DNA of 59,449 nt from an uncultured Clostridia bacterium (GTDB lineage Bacteria; Bacillota; Clostridia; TANB77; CAG-508), in the NCBI GenBank assembly GCA_947631785.1, contig CANRMR010000006.1, positions 1 through 59,449 on the forward strand, given 5' to 3'. Numbering within the stretch: the stretch's first letter is position 1; the number at the start of each line of letters is the position of its first letter. The notes under the pieces were generated by a model. The model saw nothing but the letters and a program-made list of their open reading frames with translations, was not told where the DNA came from and searched no databases. This document shows positions 1 to 10,484 of this stretch, one piece after another. The position numbers and the translations under genes were made by a program.

Positions 1-24
1 CAAACAAAATTAATTGTAAAAGAA

Positions 25-570
25 ATGACAGATTTATTAGTATTAGATTTAGTAGAAAAGCACTTAGTAACAAATCAGCTAGTTTTAACAATAGGATATG
101 ACATAGAAAACATAAGTAATTCGTCAATTAGCAATATATATAAGGGAGAAATAACAACAGATAGATACGGAAGAAAAATTCCAAAGCATGCTCATGGAAC
201 AGTTAATTTAAAAGAAAAAACATCATCTACAAAAATAATTATGGAGGAAGTAGAAAAACTTTATGATAAAATTATAAACAAAAATTTACTTACAAGAAGA
301 ATAAATATAGTAGCAAATAATTTAGAAAATGAGGAAATTATTAAAGGCGAAAAACAAAATGAACAAATTAGTTTATTTATAGATTATGAAAAACAAGAAA
401 AAGAAACAACTAATAAAAAAATAAAACAGGAAAAAGAAAACAATTTGCAACATGTAATATTGGATATAAAGAAAAAGTATGGAAAAAATGCAATTTTAAA
501 AGCCATGAATTTAGAAAAAGATGGAACAACAATTCAAAGAAACAGTCAAATAGGAGGTCATAACAAATAG
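25..570 (+). CDS. Y-family DNA polymerase (DinB/UvrX-like), C-terminal part; 5' portion lies outside the window
   Basis: TDLLVLDLVEKHLVTNQLVLTIGYD...YKGEITTDRYGRKIPKHAHGTVNL resembles the C-terminal region of Firmicute UV-repair Y-family polymerases; no upstream start in window. Confidence 0.75.
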   Translation: MTDLLVLDLVEKHLVTNQLVLTIGYDIENISNSSISNIYKGEITTDRYGRKIPKHAHGTVNLKEKTSSTKIIMEEVEKLYDKIINKNLLTRRINIVANNLENEEIIKGEKQNEQISLFIDYEKQEKETTNKKIKQEKENNLQHVILDIKKKYGKNAILKAMNLEKDGTTIQRNSQIGGHNK

Positions 571-585
571 GAAGGAATTTTAAAT

Positions 586-753
586 ATGGAAAAATATGAT
601 GATATTATAAACATGCCACACCATGAATCTACAAAACATCCAAAACTTAGCATAAAACAACGAGCTGCTCAATTTGCACCATTTGCAGCATTAACAGGAT
701 ATGAAGAAGAAGTAGAAAAAACAATAAAATATGTAGAAGAAAATGTAAAATGA
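586..753 (+). CDS. small conserved protein that follows the Y-family polymerase (YolD-like neighbourhood)
   Basis: ATG 586, 55 aa MEKYDDIINMPHHESTKHPKLSIKQRAAQFAPFAALTGYEEEVEKTIKYVEENVK; RBS-like GGAAGGA upstream. Confidence 0.6.
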   Translation: MEKYDDIINMPHHESTKHPKLSIKQRAAQFAPFAALTGYEEEVEKTIKYVEENVK

Positions 754-1070
754 TAGACATTATATAATATAAAACGCAAGAAGATACATTTTTGTAAATG
801 TATTGCATATAGAATTATGTTATTATATAATAATAAAAAACACTTTTAGAAACTGAGCAATATATATTAGTTTGTATATAATATTCCTCATATAATAAAG
901 CAAATAAAAGTATATTTGAAAAATGGAACAGGAATTGATAAATATTAGAATATAAAATAATAGATGGTGTAAATACAAGAGTTAAAGAATTTGATGAAGA
1001 ATCTTTAAAATATAATTTAAGTATGGTAGAAATTTTTTAATAAAATAAATAGTAAGATGTAGGTGAAATT

Positions 1071-1484
1071 ATGAAAATAAATATTAAAGAAAACAATAAG
1101 AATGTTCAAGAATTTAATTTACTTTATGATTCAGTTGGTTGGGGAGCATACGATGAAAAAATTTCCCAAATAGCTTTAGATAATACATTTTATTCTGTAA
1201 GTGTTTATGATGAAGATAAAATAATTGGTTATGGAAGATTAATTGGTGATACTATATGTTACATATATATACAGGACATAATGGTCAAACCAGAATATCA
1301 ATCACAAAAAATTGGTACATTGATAATGAATAAATTATTGGAAAAAATAAAAAAGTTGAAAAAAGACAATAAAAGTTTAAGAGTATATTTAGGAGCTTCT
1401 AAAGGTAAAGAAAAATTTTATGAAAAATTTGGTTTTATTAGAAGAATAGATGCAAATTTAGGAGATGGTATGATTTTAAAATGA
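1071..1484 (+). CDS. GNAT family N-acetyltransferase
   Basis: IQDIMVKPEYQSQKIGTLIMNKLLEKI...YEKFGF GNAT motif. Confidence 0.85.
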   Translation: MKINIKENNKNVQEFNLLYDSVGWGAYDEKISQIALDNTFYSVSVYDEDKIIGYGRLIGDTICYIYIQDIMVKPEYQSQKIGTLIMNKLLEKIKKLKKDNKSLRVYLGASKGKEKFYEKFGFIRRIDANLGDGMILK

Positions 1485-1557
1485 AATTATATAAATTTAC
1501 TAAAATTCTTTGATATCAAGGCGATAAATTAAAAATTATTATTGTGGGAGGTTTGAA

Positions 1558-1974
1558 GTGATTAATATTGAATATATAGAAAATCTAGATGATGAAGTAT
1601 ATAAATTAATAGATACTGAATTTAATAAATTTGCTACTAAAAATGAAATTATTTGTAATTATACACCATTTAATTTTATTGCTAAAGAGGATAATAAAAT
1701 TGTTGGAGTAATAACAGGACATTCATATTATAAAGAAGTACATATTGAAGATTTAATTATATTACAACAATATAGAAATAAACACATTGGTAGTAAATTG
1801 ATAAAAAGTGTGGAGGAATTTTTTAAAGATAAAGGGTTTGAAAATATTAATTTAACAACTTATAATTTTCAAGCACCTGAATTTTATAAAAAATGTGGAT
1901 TTAAGATTGAATTTATAAGAGAAAATAAAGAAAATCCTAAACTTAATAAATATTTCTTTATTAAAAACTTTTAA
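1558..1974 (+). CDS. GNAT family N-acetyltransferase
   Basis: IEDLIILQQYRNKHIGSKLIKSVEEF...FYKKCGF GNAT motif; GTG start. Confidence 0.85.
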   Translation: MINIEYIENLDDEVYKLIDTEFNKFATKNEIICNYTPFNFIAKEDNKIVGVITGHSYYKEVHIEDLIILQQYRNKHIGSKLIKSVEEFFKDKGFENINLTTYNFQAPEFYKKCGFKIEFIRENKENPKLNKYFFIKNF

Positions 1975-2162
1975 TTTAATAATAAATATATTAAAGAAAA
2001 TACAACTGATAAGGGTATTTTATTAATTAGAAGATATTATGGAATAAGTGCAACTAAGGAATAATAAAGTCAAAGACAACTTACATTTGTAACTTAGATT
2101 AAAAGTGAAAATATGGAAGTGATGGTTTATATTCTCCTTTGGAAAAATTTGCAAAATGATAT

Positions 2163-2210
2163 AAAAAAACACCACATTTAGCTTTGTCTTGGCTATGTGG
2201 TGTTTTATTT
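2163..2210 (+). terminator. Rho-independent terminator-like hairpin
   Basis: acaccacat ... atgtggtgt followed by T-rich tract. Confidence 0.6.
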
Positions 2211-2294
2211 ATTAAAAGATAAACGATAAATATGAATATAAATCAAATCATATCTAGATTATATTCAAAATTTAATAATATATACCCTAGTATT

Positions 2295-3539
2295 CTAATT
2301 TACAGTTCTTGTTAAATTAAACCACAGGTTATACAAATTAGTTGTCATACTAAAAAGATTTATTTTTTCAATATCTGAATCTGCAACTAAATTAACAGTT
2401 GCAATTGTTTGCCCATCTAGCTCATAGCTTACATCTCCTAATTTTTGCCCTTTAGAAATAGGTGCAGAAATATTATTTTCCAAATTTATATTTTGAACAA
2501 CATTTGCCTCTTGACCTTTTTTCATAAATACTTTAGCACTAGATTCAAAAGAAACATCTACACACTGTTTAACACCTTTATTTACAGGTACACTTTGGAC
2601 AATTTCACCAGCATTTCCAAATACTTTGCAAGAGTAATTATTAAAACCATAATCTAATAACTTTTGAGCTTCAGAAAAACGTATTTTAGTGGTAGGTGCT
2701 TTCATAATAACAGCAATTAAAGATAAATCATCACGAGTTGCACTAGCAGATAAATTATACAAAGCAAGTGAAGTCGAACCAGTTTTTAAACCAGTAGCTC
2801 CTTTATAATTTCTAACCAATTTATTAGTATTAACAAGTTCAGATTTTCCATCTCTTAAAGAATCCATATAAATAGTTGTATATTTTGTAATTTGAGGGTG
2901 CTTTTCTAAAAGTTCACGAGACATTAAAGCAATATCATAACTAGAAGTTACATGCCCATCTTCATCAATACCATGGCAATTTTTAAAAACAGTATCATTC
3001 ATACCAAGAGCTTTTGCTTTTTCATTCATTTGAGTTACAAAATTTTCTTCAGAACCTGCTAAATATTCTGCCATAGCGACTACACAATCATTTGCACTTA
3101 CAACGCAAATAGCCTTTAGCATTTCATCTACAGTTAAAGTTTCGGTAGTGTCCAACCAAATTTGAGAGCCACCCATATTAGATGCATTTTCAGAACATGG
3201 AATTTGTGTATCCAAGGTAATTACACCATTATCCAAAGCTTCCATAATTAAAAGAATAGACATTACTTTAGTAACAGAAGCGGGTCTTAATTGTTCATGA
3301 ATATTATGTTCATAAAGTATCTGACCAGTAGACTGTTCAATTAAAATAGCACTACCAGATTCTAAATTTAAAGGATTTTCTTTTAAAGGATCTGCATTTG
3401 TTAAAATAGTATTATTTAAACTAGATGAATTATTTGACCAAACATAAACAGCATCACCAGTAGCTGCAAAAAGATAGCTATTTCCTATTAATAAAGAAAA
3501 AATACAAAAAAATGGTAAGATAAATCTTAAATAACGCAT
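2295..3539 (-). CDS. dacF: D-alanyl-D-alanine carboxypeptidase (peptidase S11, DacF-like)
   Basis: SAILIEQSTGQILYEHNIHEQLRPASVTKVMSILLIMEAL (SxxK), SAND, KTGST motifs. Confidence 0.9.
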   Translation of the reverse strand: MRYLRFILPFFCIFSLLIGNSYLFAATGDAVYVWSNNSSSLNNTILTNADPLKENPLNLESGSAILIEQSTGQILYEHNIHEQLRPASVTKVMSILLIMEALDNGVITLDTQIPCSENASNMGGSQIWLDTTETLTVDEMLKAICVVSANDCVVAMAEYLAGSEENFVTQMNEKAKALGMNDTVFKNCHGIDEDGHVTSSYDIALMSRELLEKHPQITKYTTIYMDSLRDGKSELVNTNKLVRNYKGATGLKTGSTSLALYNLSASATRDDLSLIAVIMKAPTTKIRFSEAQKLLDYGFNNYSCKVFGNAGEIVQSVPVNKGVKQCVDVSFESSAKVFMKKGQEANVVQNINLENNISAPISKGQKLGDVSYELDGQTIATVNLVADSDIEKINLFSMTTNLYNLWFNLTRTVN

Positions 3540-3620
3540 ATATATACCTCCTTAAGGAATTAATAAAATATATGTTATATATTTTTTAATAGAACCATAA
3601 GGAATGTATTATAAAGTAAA

Positions 3621-4261
3621 TTATACAATTTTTACAATACGAATTGTAATTGAAGTGTCCTGATATTGTGCATAAATTTTTATTGGATAACCACTATTAT
3701 TTTGAAATTTAAAATCTACACTACTATATGAAACAGTAGCATCTTTTCCTTTTTCTACATATTCAACAGGCTTACTGTGAGGATGGCGCTCTATTACAGA
3801 AAGTTCATTTGGAGCAGCAAGTATAACATTATATAATGTAGAACTAATTTGGCATACACCACCTCCAAAAGTTTGAACAGTATCTCCATCATCATCAAAA
3901 GAATCTGCTGCAACATATCCTTTTTCTGCAGTAGTATCACCTAAAGTACTCCAAAAGGAAAAAATATCTCCATTTTGAACAACGCAACCATTTAAAAAAC
4001 TACAACCAACTGAAATATTATGCTTACTGTTTGTATAACGATTTACTAAATTTGTTGAAAAAGAGGCAAGTTCAACTTCTTCAGGTTGTTTACTATTTGT
4101 ATCTAATTTACTTACACTATAAGAATTTTCTGTTTGCTCAGTATTTCCGAATATCTCCGTGTAGACTTATTTTTGCTATCTATGAAATTATTTTTTATTA
4201 AAAATCCTACAATAAATAAAACTATAAATAATAAAATAATGATTATAATACTTTTTTTCAT
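3621..4261 (-). CDS. VanW family protein, needs two +1 shifts at in-frame CGG codons
   Basis: 0-frame N-terminus MKKSIIIIILLFIVLFIVGFLIKNNFIDSKNKST; after skipping C at two CGGA sites it continues GDI-GNTEQTENSYSVSKLDTNSKQPEEVELASFSTNLVNRYTNSKHNISVGCSFLNGCVVQNGDIFSFWSTLGDTTAEKGYVAADSFDDDGDTVQTFGGGVCQISSTLYNVILAAPNELSVIERHPHSKPVEYV... Confidence 0.8.
4146..4149 (-). other. in-frame CGGA +1 frameshift/quadruplet site 2 in vanW-like gene
   Basis: GAT ATT C GGA AAT ACT GAG; in phase after the first shift. Confidence 0.75.
4156..4159 (-). other. in-frame CGGA +1 frameshift/quadruplet site 1 in vanW-like gene
   Basis: ACA C GGA GAT ATT; CGG in phase with ATG at 4261. Confidence 0.75.
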
Positions 4262-4421
4262 AATATATCACCTATAAATAACATTTAATATTAGTATGTC
4301 ATGAAAATAATACAAAAATACATATCTTTTTAAAATATTAAATTATAAAAATAATCAATTATTGACAAAATTCTAAAATGTAGTATAATTAAATAAGATA
4401 AAATAGATAGGAGAAACATAT

Positions 4422-4586
4422 ATGATAGCAAGATTATGGAAAAAAATTTTATTTTTTATTTTAATAATTGCTTGTTTATTTAATATAGTTACAAAGCTTG
4501 TTAAGAAGATGCCATATATAAAAGAATTAGAATCTTCTGCTGAATATATATATACACAAGAACAAGAAGAGCCAAAAAATAAATAA
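4422..4586 (+). CDS. small single-TM hypothetical protein
   Basis: 54 aa MIARLWKKILFFILIIACLFNIVTKLVKKMPYIKELESSAEYIYTQEQEEPKNK; RBS GGAG upstream. Confidence 0.5.
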   Translation: MIARLWKKILFFILIIACLFNIVTKLVKKMPYIKELESSAEYIYTQEQEEPKNK

Positions 4587-4683
4587 ATTATATAAAATTT
4601 ATCTAAATTGTTGAAATAAAATTAAAAATATGTTAAAATATTAAGGAAATATTTATTTATGCTAAGAAAGAGGTGAAAACAAA

Positions 4684-4881
4684 ATGAAAGAAGGATTACA
4701 TCCAGAGTTTAATGAAGCAACAATTACATGTGCATGTGGAAATGTATTTAAAACAAGTTCTACAAAAAAAGATATAAAAGTAGATGTTTGCTCAAAATGT
4801 CACCCATTTTGGACAGGAAATTTAAAACAAAATACAACTGGTGGTAGAGCAGATAAATTTAAGAAAAAATATGGTATTTAA
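4684..4881 (+). CDS. rpmE: 50S ribosomal protein L31
   Basis: [48 protein letters not shown]; CxC/CxxC zinc-binding form. Confidence 0.95.
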   Translation: MKEGLHPEFNEATITCACGNVFKTSSTKKDIKVDVCSKCHPFWTGNLKQNTTGGRADKFKKKYGI

Positions 4882-4997
4882 TTTAAATATCAATAGTACA
4901 AACAAGATAAGACAAATAGATTAAAAAAAAACTAATTTTGAAGTTTTTAATTAATCTATTTTTTATTTTTTTAATATAGAAAGAGTGGTAGAAAAAT

Positions 4998-6599
4998 ATG
5001 AAAACAAAGTATATATTTGTAACAGGCGGAGTAGTATCAGGACTTGGTAAAGGAATAACTGCAGCATCACTTGGAAGACTTTTAAAAAATAGAGGATATA
5101 AAGTAACAATACAAAAATTTGATCCATATATAAATGTAGACCCAGGAACAATGAGCCCTTATGAACATGGAGAAGTTTTTGTAACAAATGATGGAGCAGA
5201 AACAGATTTAGATTTAGGTCATTATGAAAGATTTATAGATGAAAATCTAACCAAAAATTCTAGTATTACCTCAGGTAAAATATATCAAAGTGTTATTCAA
5301 AAAGAAAGAAGAGGAGATTACTTAGGTAAAACTGTACAAGTTATTCCACATATTACAAACGAAATAAAAGAAAATATATACAGCTTTGAAGATTCTGATA
5401 TAGATATAGTTATAACAGAACTTGGAGGAACAGTTGGCGATATAGAAGGACTAGCACTAATTGAAGCAATAAGACAAGTAGGATTAGAGAAAAATAAAGA
5501 AGATGTACTTTATATTCATGTTACATTATTACCACATATTTCAGGCTCAAACGAATTAAAATCAAAACCAACACAACACTCTGTAAAAGAATTACAATCT
5601 TTTGGAATAAAACCAGATATTTTAGTATGTCGTACAGAGCAAGAAATACCAGAAGAAATGAAAAAGAAAATTGCTTTATTTTGTAATGTTAGGCCACAAT
5701 GTGTTATACAAAATTTAACAGCAGATAATTTATATGCAGTACCATTAATGCTCGAAAAAGAAGGTTTAGCAGAAGTAGTTTGTAATCACTTGCAATTAGA
5801 AAATACAAATCCTAATAATCACGAATGGGAAAAAATGATTGAAAAAATAAGAAAAATTGATAAAGATAATAAGGTAGATATTGCAATTGTAGGTAAATAT
5901 GTAAGACTAGAAGATTCCTATTTATCTGTTGCAGAAAGCTTGCAACATGCAGGTTTTGCAAATAATGTAAAAGTAAATGTACATTATATAGATTCAGAGA
6001 CAATTAAAAAAGAAAATGCAAAACAACTATTAGGAAAAATGGATGCAATAGTTGTTCCAGGAGGATTTGGCGGAAGAGGAATAGAAGGAAAGATAGAAAC
6101 TATTCGTTATGCAAGAGAAAATAATGTTCCATTTTTAGGGATTTGTTTAGGAATGCAAATGGCAGTTGTAGAATTTGCAAGAAATGTATTAAAATTAGAA
6201 GGTGCAAATTCAGCAGAATTTAATGAAGAATGTAAAAATCCAGTTATACATATTATGGAAGAACAAATTGGAATTGTAAAAAAAGGTGGAACTATGAGGC
6301 TTGGTGCATACCCATGTAATTTAAAAGAATTAAGCCTAGCAAGAAAACTATATAATACAGAAAAAATTTCAGAAAGACATAGACATCGTTATGAATTTAA
6401 TAACAAATATAAAGAAGAATTAGAAAATGCAGGACTTATAGCATCTGGGACATCACCTAATGGTGAATTAGTAGAAATAGTAGAATACAGCAAACATCCA
6501 TATTTTATTGCAAGTCAATTTCATCCAGAATTTCAATCAAGACCAAATAGACCACACCCATTATTTGTTGGACTTGTAAATGCAGCATGCAATAAATAA
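4998..6599 (+). CDS. pyrG: CTP synthase
   Basis: [27 protein letters not shown]; GATase motif FLGICLGMQ. Confidence 0.97.
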   Translation: MKTKYIFVTGGVVSGLGKGITAASLGRLLKNRGYKVTIQKFDPYINVDPGTMSPYEHGEVFVTNDGAETDLDLGHYERFIDENLTKNSSITSGKIYQSVIQKERRGDYLGKTVQVIPHITNEIKENIYSFEDSDIDIVITELGGTVGDIEGLALIEAIRQVGLEKNKEDVLYIHVTLLPHISGSNELKSKPTQHSVKELQSFGIKPDILVCRTEQEIPEEMKKKIALFCNVRPQCVIQNLTADNLYAVPLMLEKEGLAEVVCNHLQLENTNPNNHEWEKMIEKIRKIDKDNKVDIAIVGKYVRLEDSYLSVAESLQHAGFANNVKVNVHYIDSETIKKENAKQLLGKMDAIVVPGGFGGRGIEGKIETIRYARENNVPFLGICLGMQMAVVEFARNVLKLEGANSAEFNEECKNPVIHIMEEQIGIVKKGGTMRLGAYPCNLKELSLARKLYNTEKISERHRHRYEFNNKYKEELENAGLIASGTSPNGELVEIVEYSKHPYFIASQFHPEFQSRPNRPHPLFVGLVNAACNK

Positions 6600-6673
6600 A
6601 TTTTAACATACAATAAATTTTAATAAAACCAATTGACAATGAGTTTAAAAACTGTTATTATAATAATGTTATT

Positions 6674-6748
6674 GGCCCGTTGGTCAAGCGGTTAAGACGC
6701 CACCCTCTCAAGGTGGAATCATGGGTTCGATTCCCGTACGGGTCACCA
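6674..6748 (+). tRNA. tRNA-Glu (anticodon CTC by loop CTCTCAA)
   Basis: ggcccgt...ccaccCTCTCAAggtgg...gggttcgattcccgtacgggtcacca; cloverleaf and encoded CCA. Confidence 0.85.
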
Positions 6749-6893
6749 AAATATTAAAAATGTAGAGTATCAACTATTACAATAAATTTAGTTGATACTC
6801 ATTTTTAAATATTATCACATTAGTTTATATTGAAAATTATTAGCATATATGGTAAAATATTAAAAATACAAATTTAATAAAAAAGAGGAAAAT

Positions 6894-7733
6894 ATGAATA
6901 TTAAGGATGTATTAAGCAAAGCATCAAATATGCTTATAGAAAATAAAATAGAAAATCCAATAATGCATGCAAGAATATTACTTGCAAACAAACTAAAAAA
7001 AACAAAAGAATATCTTATTATTCATGAAAATGAAGAAATAAAGGAAAGTATAGTAAAAGAATATAAAGAAGACATATTGCAATTAATATCTGGAAAACCA
7101 CTACAGTATATAACAAATCATCAAGAATTTATGAAACTAGATTTTTATGTAGATGAAAACGTTTTGGTGCCAAGACCTGATACTGAAATTTTAGTAGAAG
7201 AAGTAATTAATATAGCAAAACAAATAAATAAAAGTAAGATAAATATACTAGATTTATGTACTGGAAGTGGAGCAATTGCAGTATCTATAGGTGCATATAT
7301 TAAAAATGCAAAAATTACAGCAGCAGATATAAGTAGTAAAGCTTTAAATGTGGCAAAAGAAAATGCTAAAAAAAATAATGTACAAATTGAATTAATAAAA
7401 TCAGATATGTTTGAAAATATAAAGCAAAAATTTGATATAATTGTATCAAACCCACCTTATATACAAACCAAAATTATTAAAACATTAAGTAAAAATGTAC
7501 AAAAAGAGCCAGAAATGGCACTAGATGGTGGAGAAGATGGTTTAAAATTTTATAAACAAATTGCAAAAAATGCAGATAAGTTTTTAGAACATGATGGATA
7601 TTTATGCTTAGAAATAGGATATGACCAAAACTTAAACGTTACAAAATTATTGAAAGAAACAAATAAATATAGAAAAATATATTCAAAAAAAGATTTATCA
7701 GGAAATGACAGAATAATAATTGCAAAGAGGTGA
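6894..7733 (+). CDS. prmC: peptide chain release factor N5-glutamine methyltransferase
   Basis: NPPY motif (IVSNPPYIQTK), DLCTGSGAIAVSIG. Confidence 0.93.
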   Translation: MNIKDVLSKASNMLIENKIENPIMHARILLANKLKKTKEYLIIHENEEIKESIVKEYKEDILQLISGKPLQYITNHQEFMKLDFYVDENVLVPRPDTEILVEEVINIAKQINKSKINILDLCTGSGAIAVSIGAYIKNAKITAADISSKALNVAKENAKKNNVQIELIKSDMFENIKQKFDIIVSNPPYIQTKIIKTLSKNVQKEPEMALDGGEDGLKFYKQIAKNADKFLEHDGYLCLEIGYDQNLNVTKLLKETNKYRKIYSKKDLSGNDRIIIAKR

Positions 7734-7739
7734 GAAAAT

Positions 7740-8573
7740 TTGTCTTTTTCATATAGTGTAAAAGAAGAATTAAGTAAATTAAATAACCTTGCAAATAAAG
7801 ATTTAGTTGCAGCAGAATTACAAGGATACTTAATTACAACAAATGCTTTAGATATAGGAAATAAAATAAAATTTTCTACAGAAAATGAGTATAATATTAA
7901 TCGTTTTAATAAGCTACTTTCAAACTTAAAAATAGATTATAATATAAAAATGCAAGGAAATGTATATATAATAACATTTAAAAAGCAAGCTGAAAGTGAA
8001 AAAAACGAATTTTCAGAAGAAGAACAAAAAGCAATTGTAAGAGGTGCTTTCTTAGGGTCAGGTTCTATAAATAATCCAAATAACACTTATCATTTAGAAA
8101 TATTAATAAATAAAAAAGAAGATGTACAAATAATAAAAAATATTTTGGATAAATACCAAATACATGTAAAAGAATTAAAAAGAAAAAAATGTTATTCAAT
8201 ATATATTAAAGAAGCAGAAGAAATATCAAAATTTTTAGCTTTAATTGGAGCTACAAAATCTGTATTAGACTATGAACAAATACGAGTTGTAAAAGAAACT
8301 AGAAATAATATAAATAGAATAGTAAATTGTGAAACAGCAAATTTAAATAAAACAATAAATGCAGCAATAGAGCAAATAGAAGCAATAAAAAAATTAAAGC
8401 AAACAAAAAAATTTGAAAGTCTTCCAGATAATCTTAAAGAAATTGCAAAATTAAGGTTAAAAAATCCAGATGCAAGTTTAGTAGAACTTGGTCAAATGCT
8501 AAAAAGACCAATAGGAAAATCGGGGGTAAACCATAGACTAAAAAAAATACAAGAAATAGCAGATTGTAATTAA
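7740..8573 (+). CDS. whiA: DNA-binding protein WhiA
   Basis: SFSYSVKEELSKL...AFLGSGSINNPNNTYHLEI...LRLKNPDASLVELGQML...KSGVNHRLKKI; TTG start. Confidence 0.95.
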   Translation: MSFSYSVKEELSKLNNLANKDLVAAELQGYLITTNALDIGNKIKFSTENEYNINRFNKLLSNLKIDYNIKMQGNVYIITFKKQAESEKNEFSEEEQKAIVRGAFLGSGSINNPNNTYHLEILINKKEDVQIIKNILDKYQIHVKELKRKKCYSIYIKEAEEISKFLALIGATKSVLDYEQIRVVKETRNNINRIVNCETANLNKTINAAIEQIEAIKKLKQTKKFESLPDNLKEIAKLRLKNPDASLVELGQMLKRPIGKSGVNHRLKKIQEIADCN

Positions 8574-8589
8574 AAAAAGGAAAATAAAG

Positions 8590-9723
8590 ATGAAAGAAAT
8601 AGGAATATATATACATATGCCATTTTGCATTAAAAAATGTTATTATTGTGATTTTGTATCATATTCTAATAAAGAAAATAAAATACCTAAATACATACAA
8701 TGTATTAAAAAAGAAATAAAAGAAAATAAATGCAAAAGAAAAATAGTAAAAACAATTTATATAGGTGGAGGAACACCATCTTGTATAGATGCAAATTATA
8801 TTAAAGAAATTTTAGATGAAGTAAAAAAAGAATTTAATGTAATGCCAAATGCTGAGATTACAATAGAAATAAACCCAAAAACTGCAGATGAGAAAAAATT
8901 AAAAAAATATAAAGAAATTGGCATTAATCGTTTAAGTATTGGAATGCAGTCTATAAATCCAATAATTTTAAATAAAATCGGAAGAATACATACATTTGAA
9001 GACTTTAAAGAAGTTTTTTTTATGGCTAGAAAAATAGGGTTTAAAAATATAAATATTGATATGATAATAGGACTTCCAAGCCAAAACATGGAAGATATGC
9101 AAAATACAATAAAAGAAATTGAAATTTTAAATCCTGAGCATGTTTCAGTTTATTCATTAATATTAGAAGAAGGAACAAAGCTATATAATTTAGTAGAAGA
9201 AAAAAAAGAAATTTTGCCAAAAGACGAATTAGAACGTAAGATGTATTGGTACATAAAAAAAGAACTAGAAAAAAGAGGATATATACATTATGAAATTTCA
9301 AACTTTGCAAAAAAAGGATATATTTCAAAACATAACTTTGATTGTTGGAGGCAAAAAGAATATTTAGGATTTGGTGTAGCTGCACATTCTTATTATAATA
9401 ACATCAGATATTCGAACATAGAAGACCTAGAAAAATATATTCAAAATATAGAAGATAAAAAATTTAAAGAAAACATCATTATACATGAAAAACAAACAGA
9501 TAGTATTAAGCAAAAAGAATACATGCTGCTTGGCTTAAGAACAATAGAGGGGGTTAAAATTTCAGAATTTGAAAAAAAATTTAAACAAAATCCAATTATT
9601 TTATTTAATGAAGAAATTGAAAAATTAAAAAAAGAAAAATTAATTGATGTTAGTCAAGATGCAATTTTTCTAAGTGAAAAAGGAATCGATTTAGCAAACA
9701 TTGTATGGGAAGAATTTGTATAA
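8590..9723 (+). CDS. hemW: radical SAM family heme chaperone HemW
   Basis: IYIHMPFCIKKCYYCDF (CxxxCxxC), GGGTPS. Confidence 0.93.
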   Translation: MKEIGIYIHMPFCIKKCYYCDFVSYSNKENKIPKYIQCIKKEIKENKCKRKIVKTIYIGGGTPSCIDANYIKEILDEVKKEFNVMPNAEITIEINPKTADEKKLKKYKEIGINRLSIGMQSINPIILNKIGRIHTFEDFKEVFFMARKIGFKNINIDMIIGLPSQNMEDMQNTIKEIEILNPEHVSVYSLILEEGTKLYNLVEEKKEILPKDELERKMYWYIKKELEKRGYIHYEISNFAKKGYISKHNFDCWRQKEYLGFGVAAHSYYNNIRYSNIEDLEKYIQNIEDKKFKENIIIHEKQTDSIKQKEYMLLGLRTIEGVKISEFEKKFKQNPIILFNEEIEKLKKEKLIDVSQDAIFLSEKGIDLANIVWEEFV

Positions 9724-9761
9724 AGTATAATATAAAAAAAGAAAGGAGAAATCCATAAAAA

Positions 9762-10484
9762 ATGCGAAAATACTTTGAAAAAATATTAAATGAAGATGAA
9801 AATATTTTTTTTGAAAAAGTAAAACAAATGTTGCAAGAAGAAAAAAAGATGTTTATAATAACTGCAAATCCTGAAACTTTAATGATAGCAGAAAAAGATG
9901 AAGAATTTAAAAATATAGTATTGTCAGATGAAACAACAGTTGTAGCAGATGGTATTGGAATTATTAAAGGAGCAAAAATGCTATCATATCCATTAGAAAA
10001 TAGAGTGCTAGGGGTAGATTTAGTTTGCAAATTATTGGAATACTGTAACGAGTATGAAAAAAGCGTGTATCTTTTTGGCGCAAAAGAAGAAGTAATACAA
10101 AAGATGAAACAAGTAATAAATAGTAAATATAAAAAGGCAAAGGTAGTAGGAGCAGTAAACGGGTATGTAGAAAATAAAGAAGAAGTATTCGAAAATATAA
10201 AAAAAGAAAATCCAGATATTGTTTTAGTAGCATTAGGAATTCCAAACCAAGAAAAAATAATTGCAAAGTATTATCTAGATTTTAAAAAAGGAATTTTTGT
10301 AGGTGTAGGTGGAAGTTTTGATGTTATTAGTGGTGTAAAAAAAAGAGCACCAGAATTTTTTATAAAAAGAAATCTTGAATGGTTATATAGAATTACAACA
10401 GAACCAAAAAGATTAAAGCGATTTTATGAAAGTAATGTAAAATTTATTTCTAAAATAAAAAAGGAAAGAAGGAAAAAAGCTTGA
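9762..10484 (+). CDS. tagA: WecG/TagA/CpsF family glycosyltransferase
   Basis: ADGIGIIKGAKML...VYLFGAKEEV...VALGIPNQEKII...GVGGSFDVISG. Confidence 0.88.
   Translation: MRKYFEKILNEDENIFFEKVKQMLQEEKKMFIITANPETLMIAEKDEEFKNIVLSDETTVVADGIGIIKGAKMLSYPLENRVLGVDLVCKLLEYCNEYEKSVYLFGAKEEVIQKMKQVINSKYKKAKVVGAVNGYVENKEEVFENIKKENPDIVLVALGIPNQEKIIAKYYLDFKKGIFVGVGGSFDVISGVKKRAPEFFIKRNLEWLYRITTEPKRLKRFYESNVKFISKIKKERRKKA

Noticed and set aside
760-1045. Possible coding remnants between the YolD-like gene and the first GNAT gene
   Set aside because: Short fragments only, no domain recognised and no continuous frame.
8434-9385. Long antisense ORFs rich in Leu/Phe/Tyr (e.g. 8434-8616, 9041-9385, 25701-25988, 54823-55062) throughout the ORF track
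   Set aside because: These are mirror images of A-rich coding strands, with no RBS and no recognisable domain, and they overlap well-supported genes.
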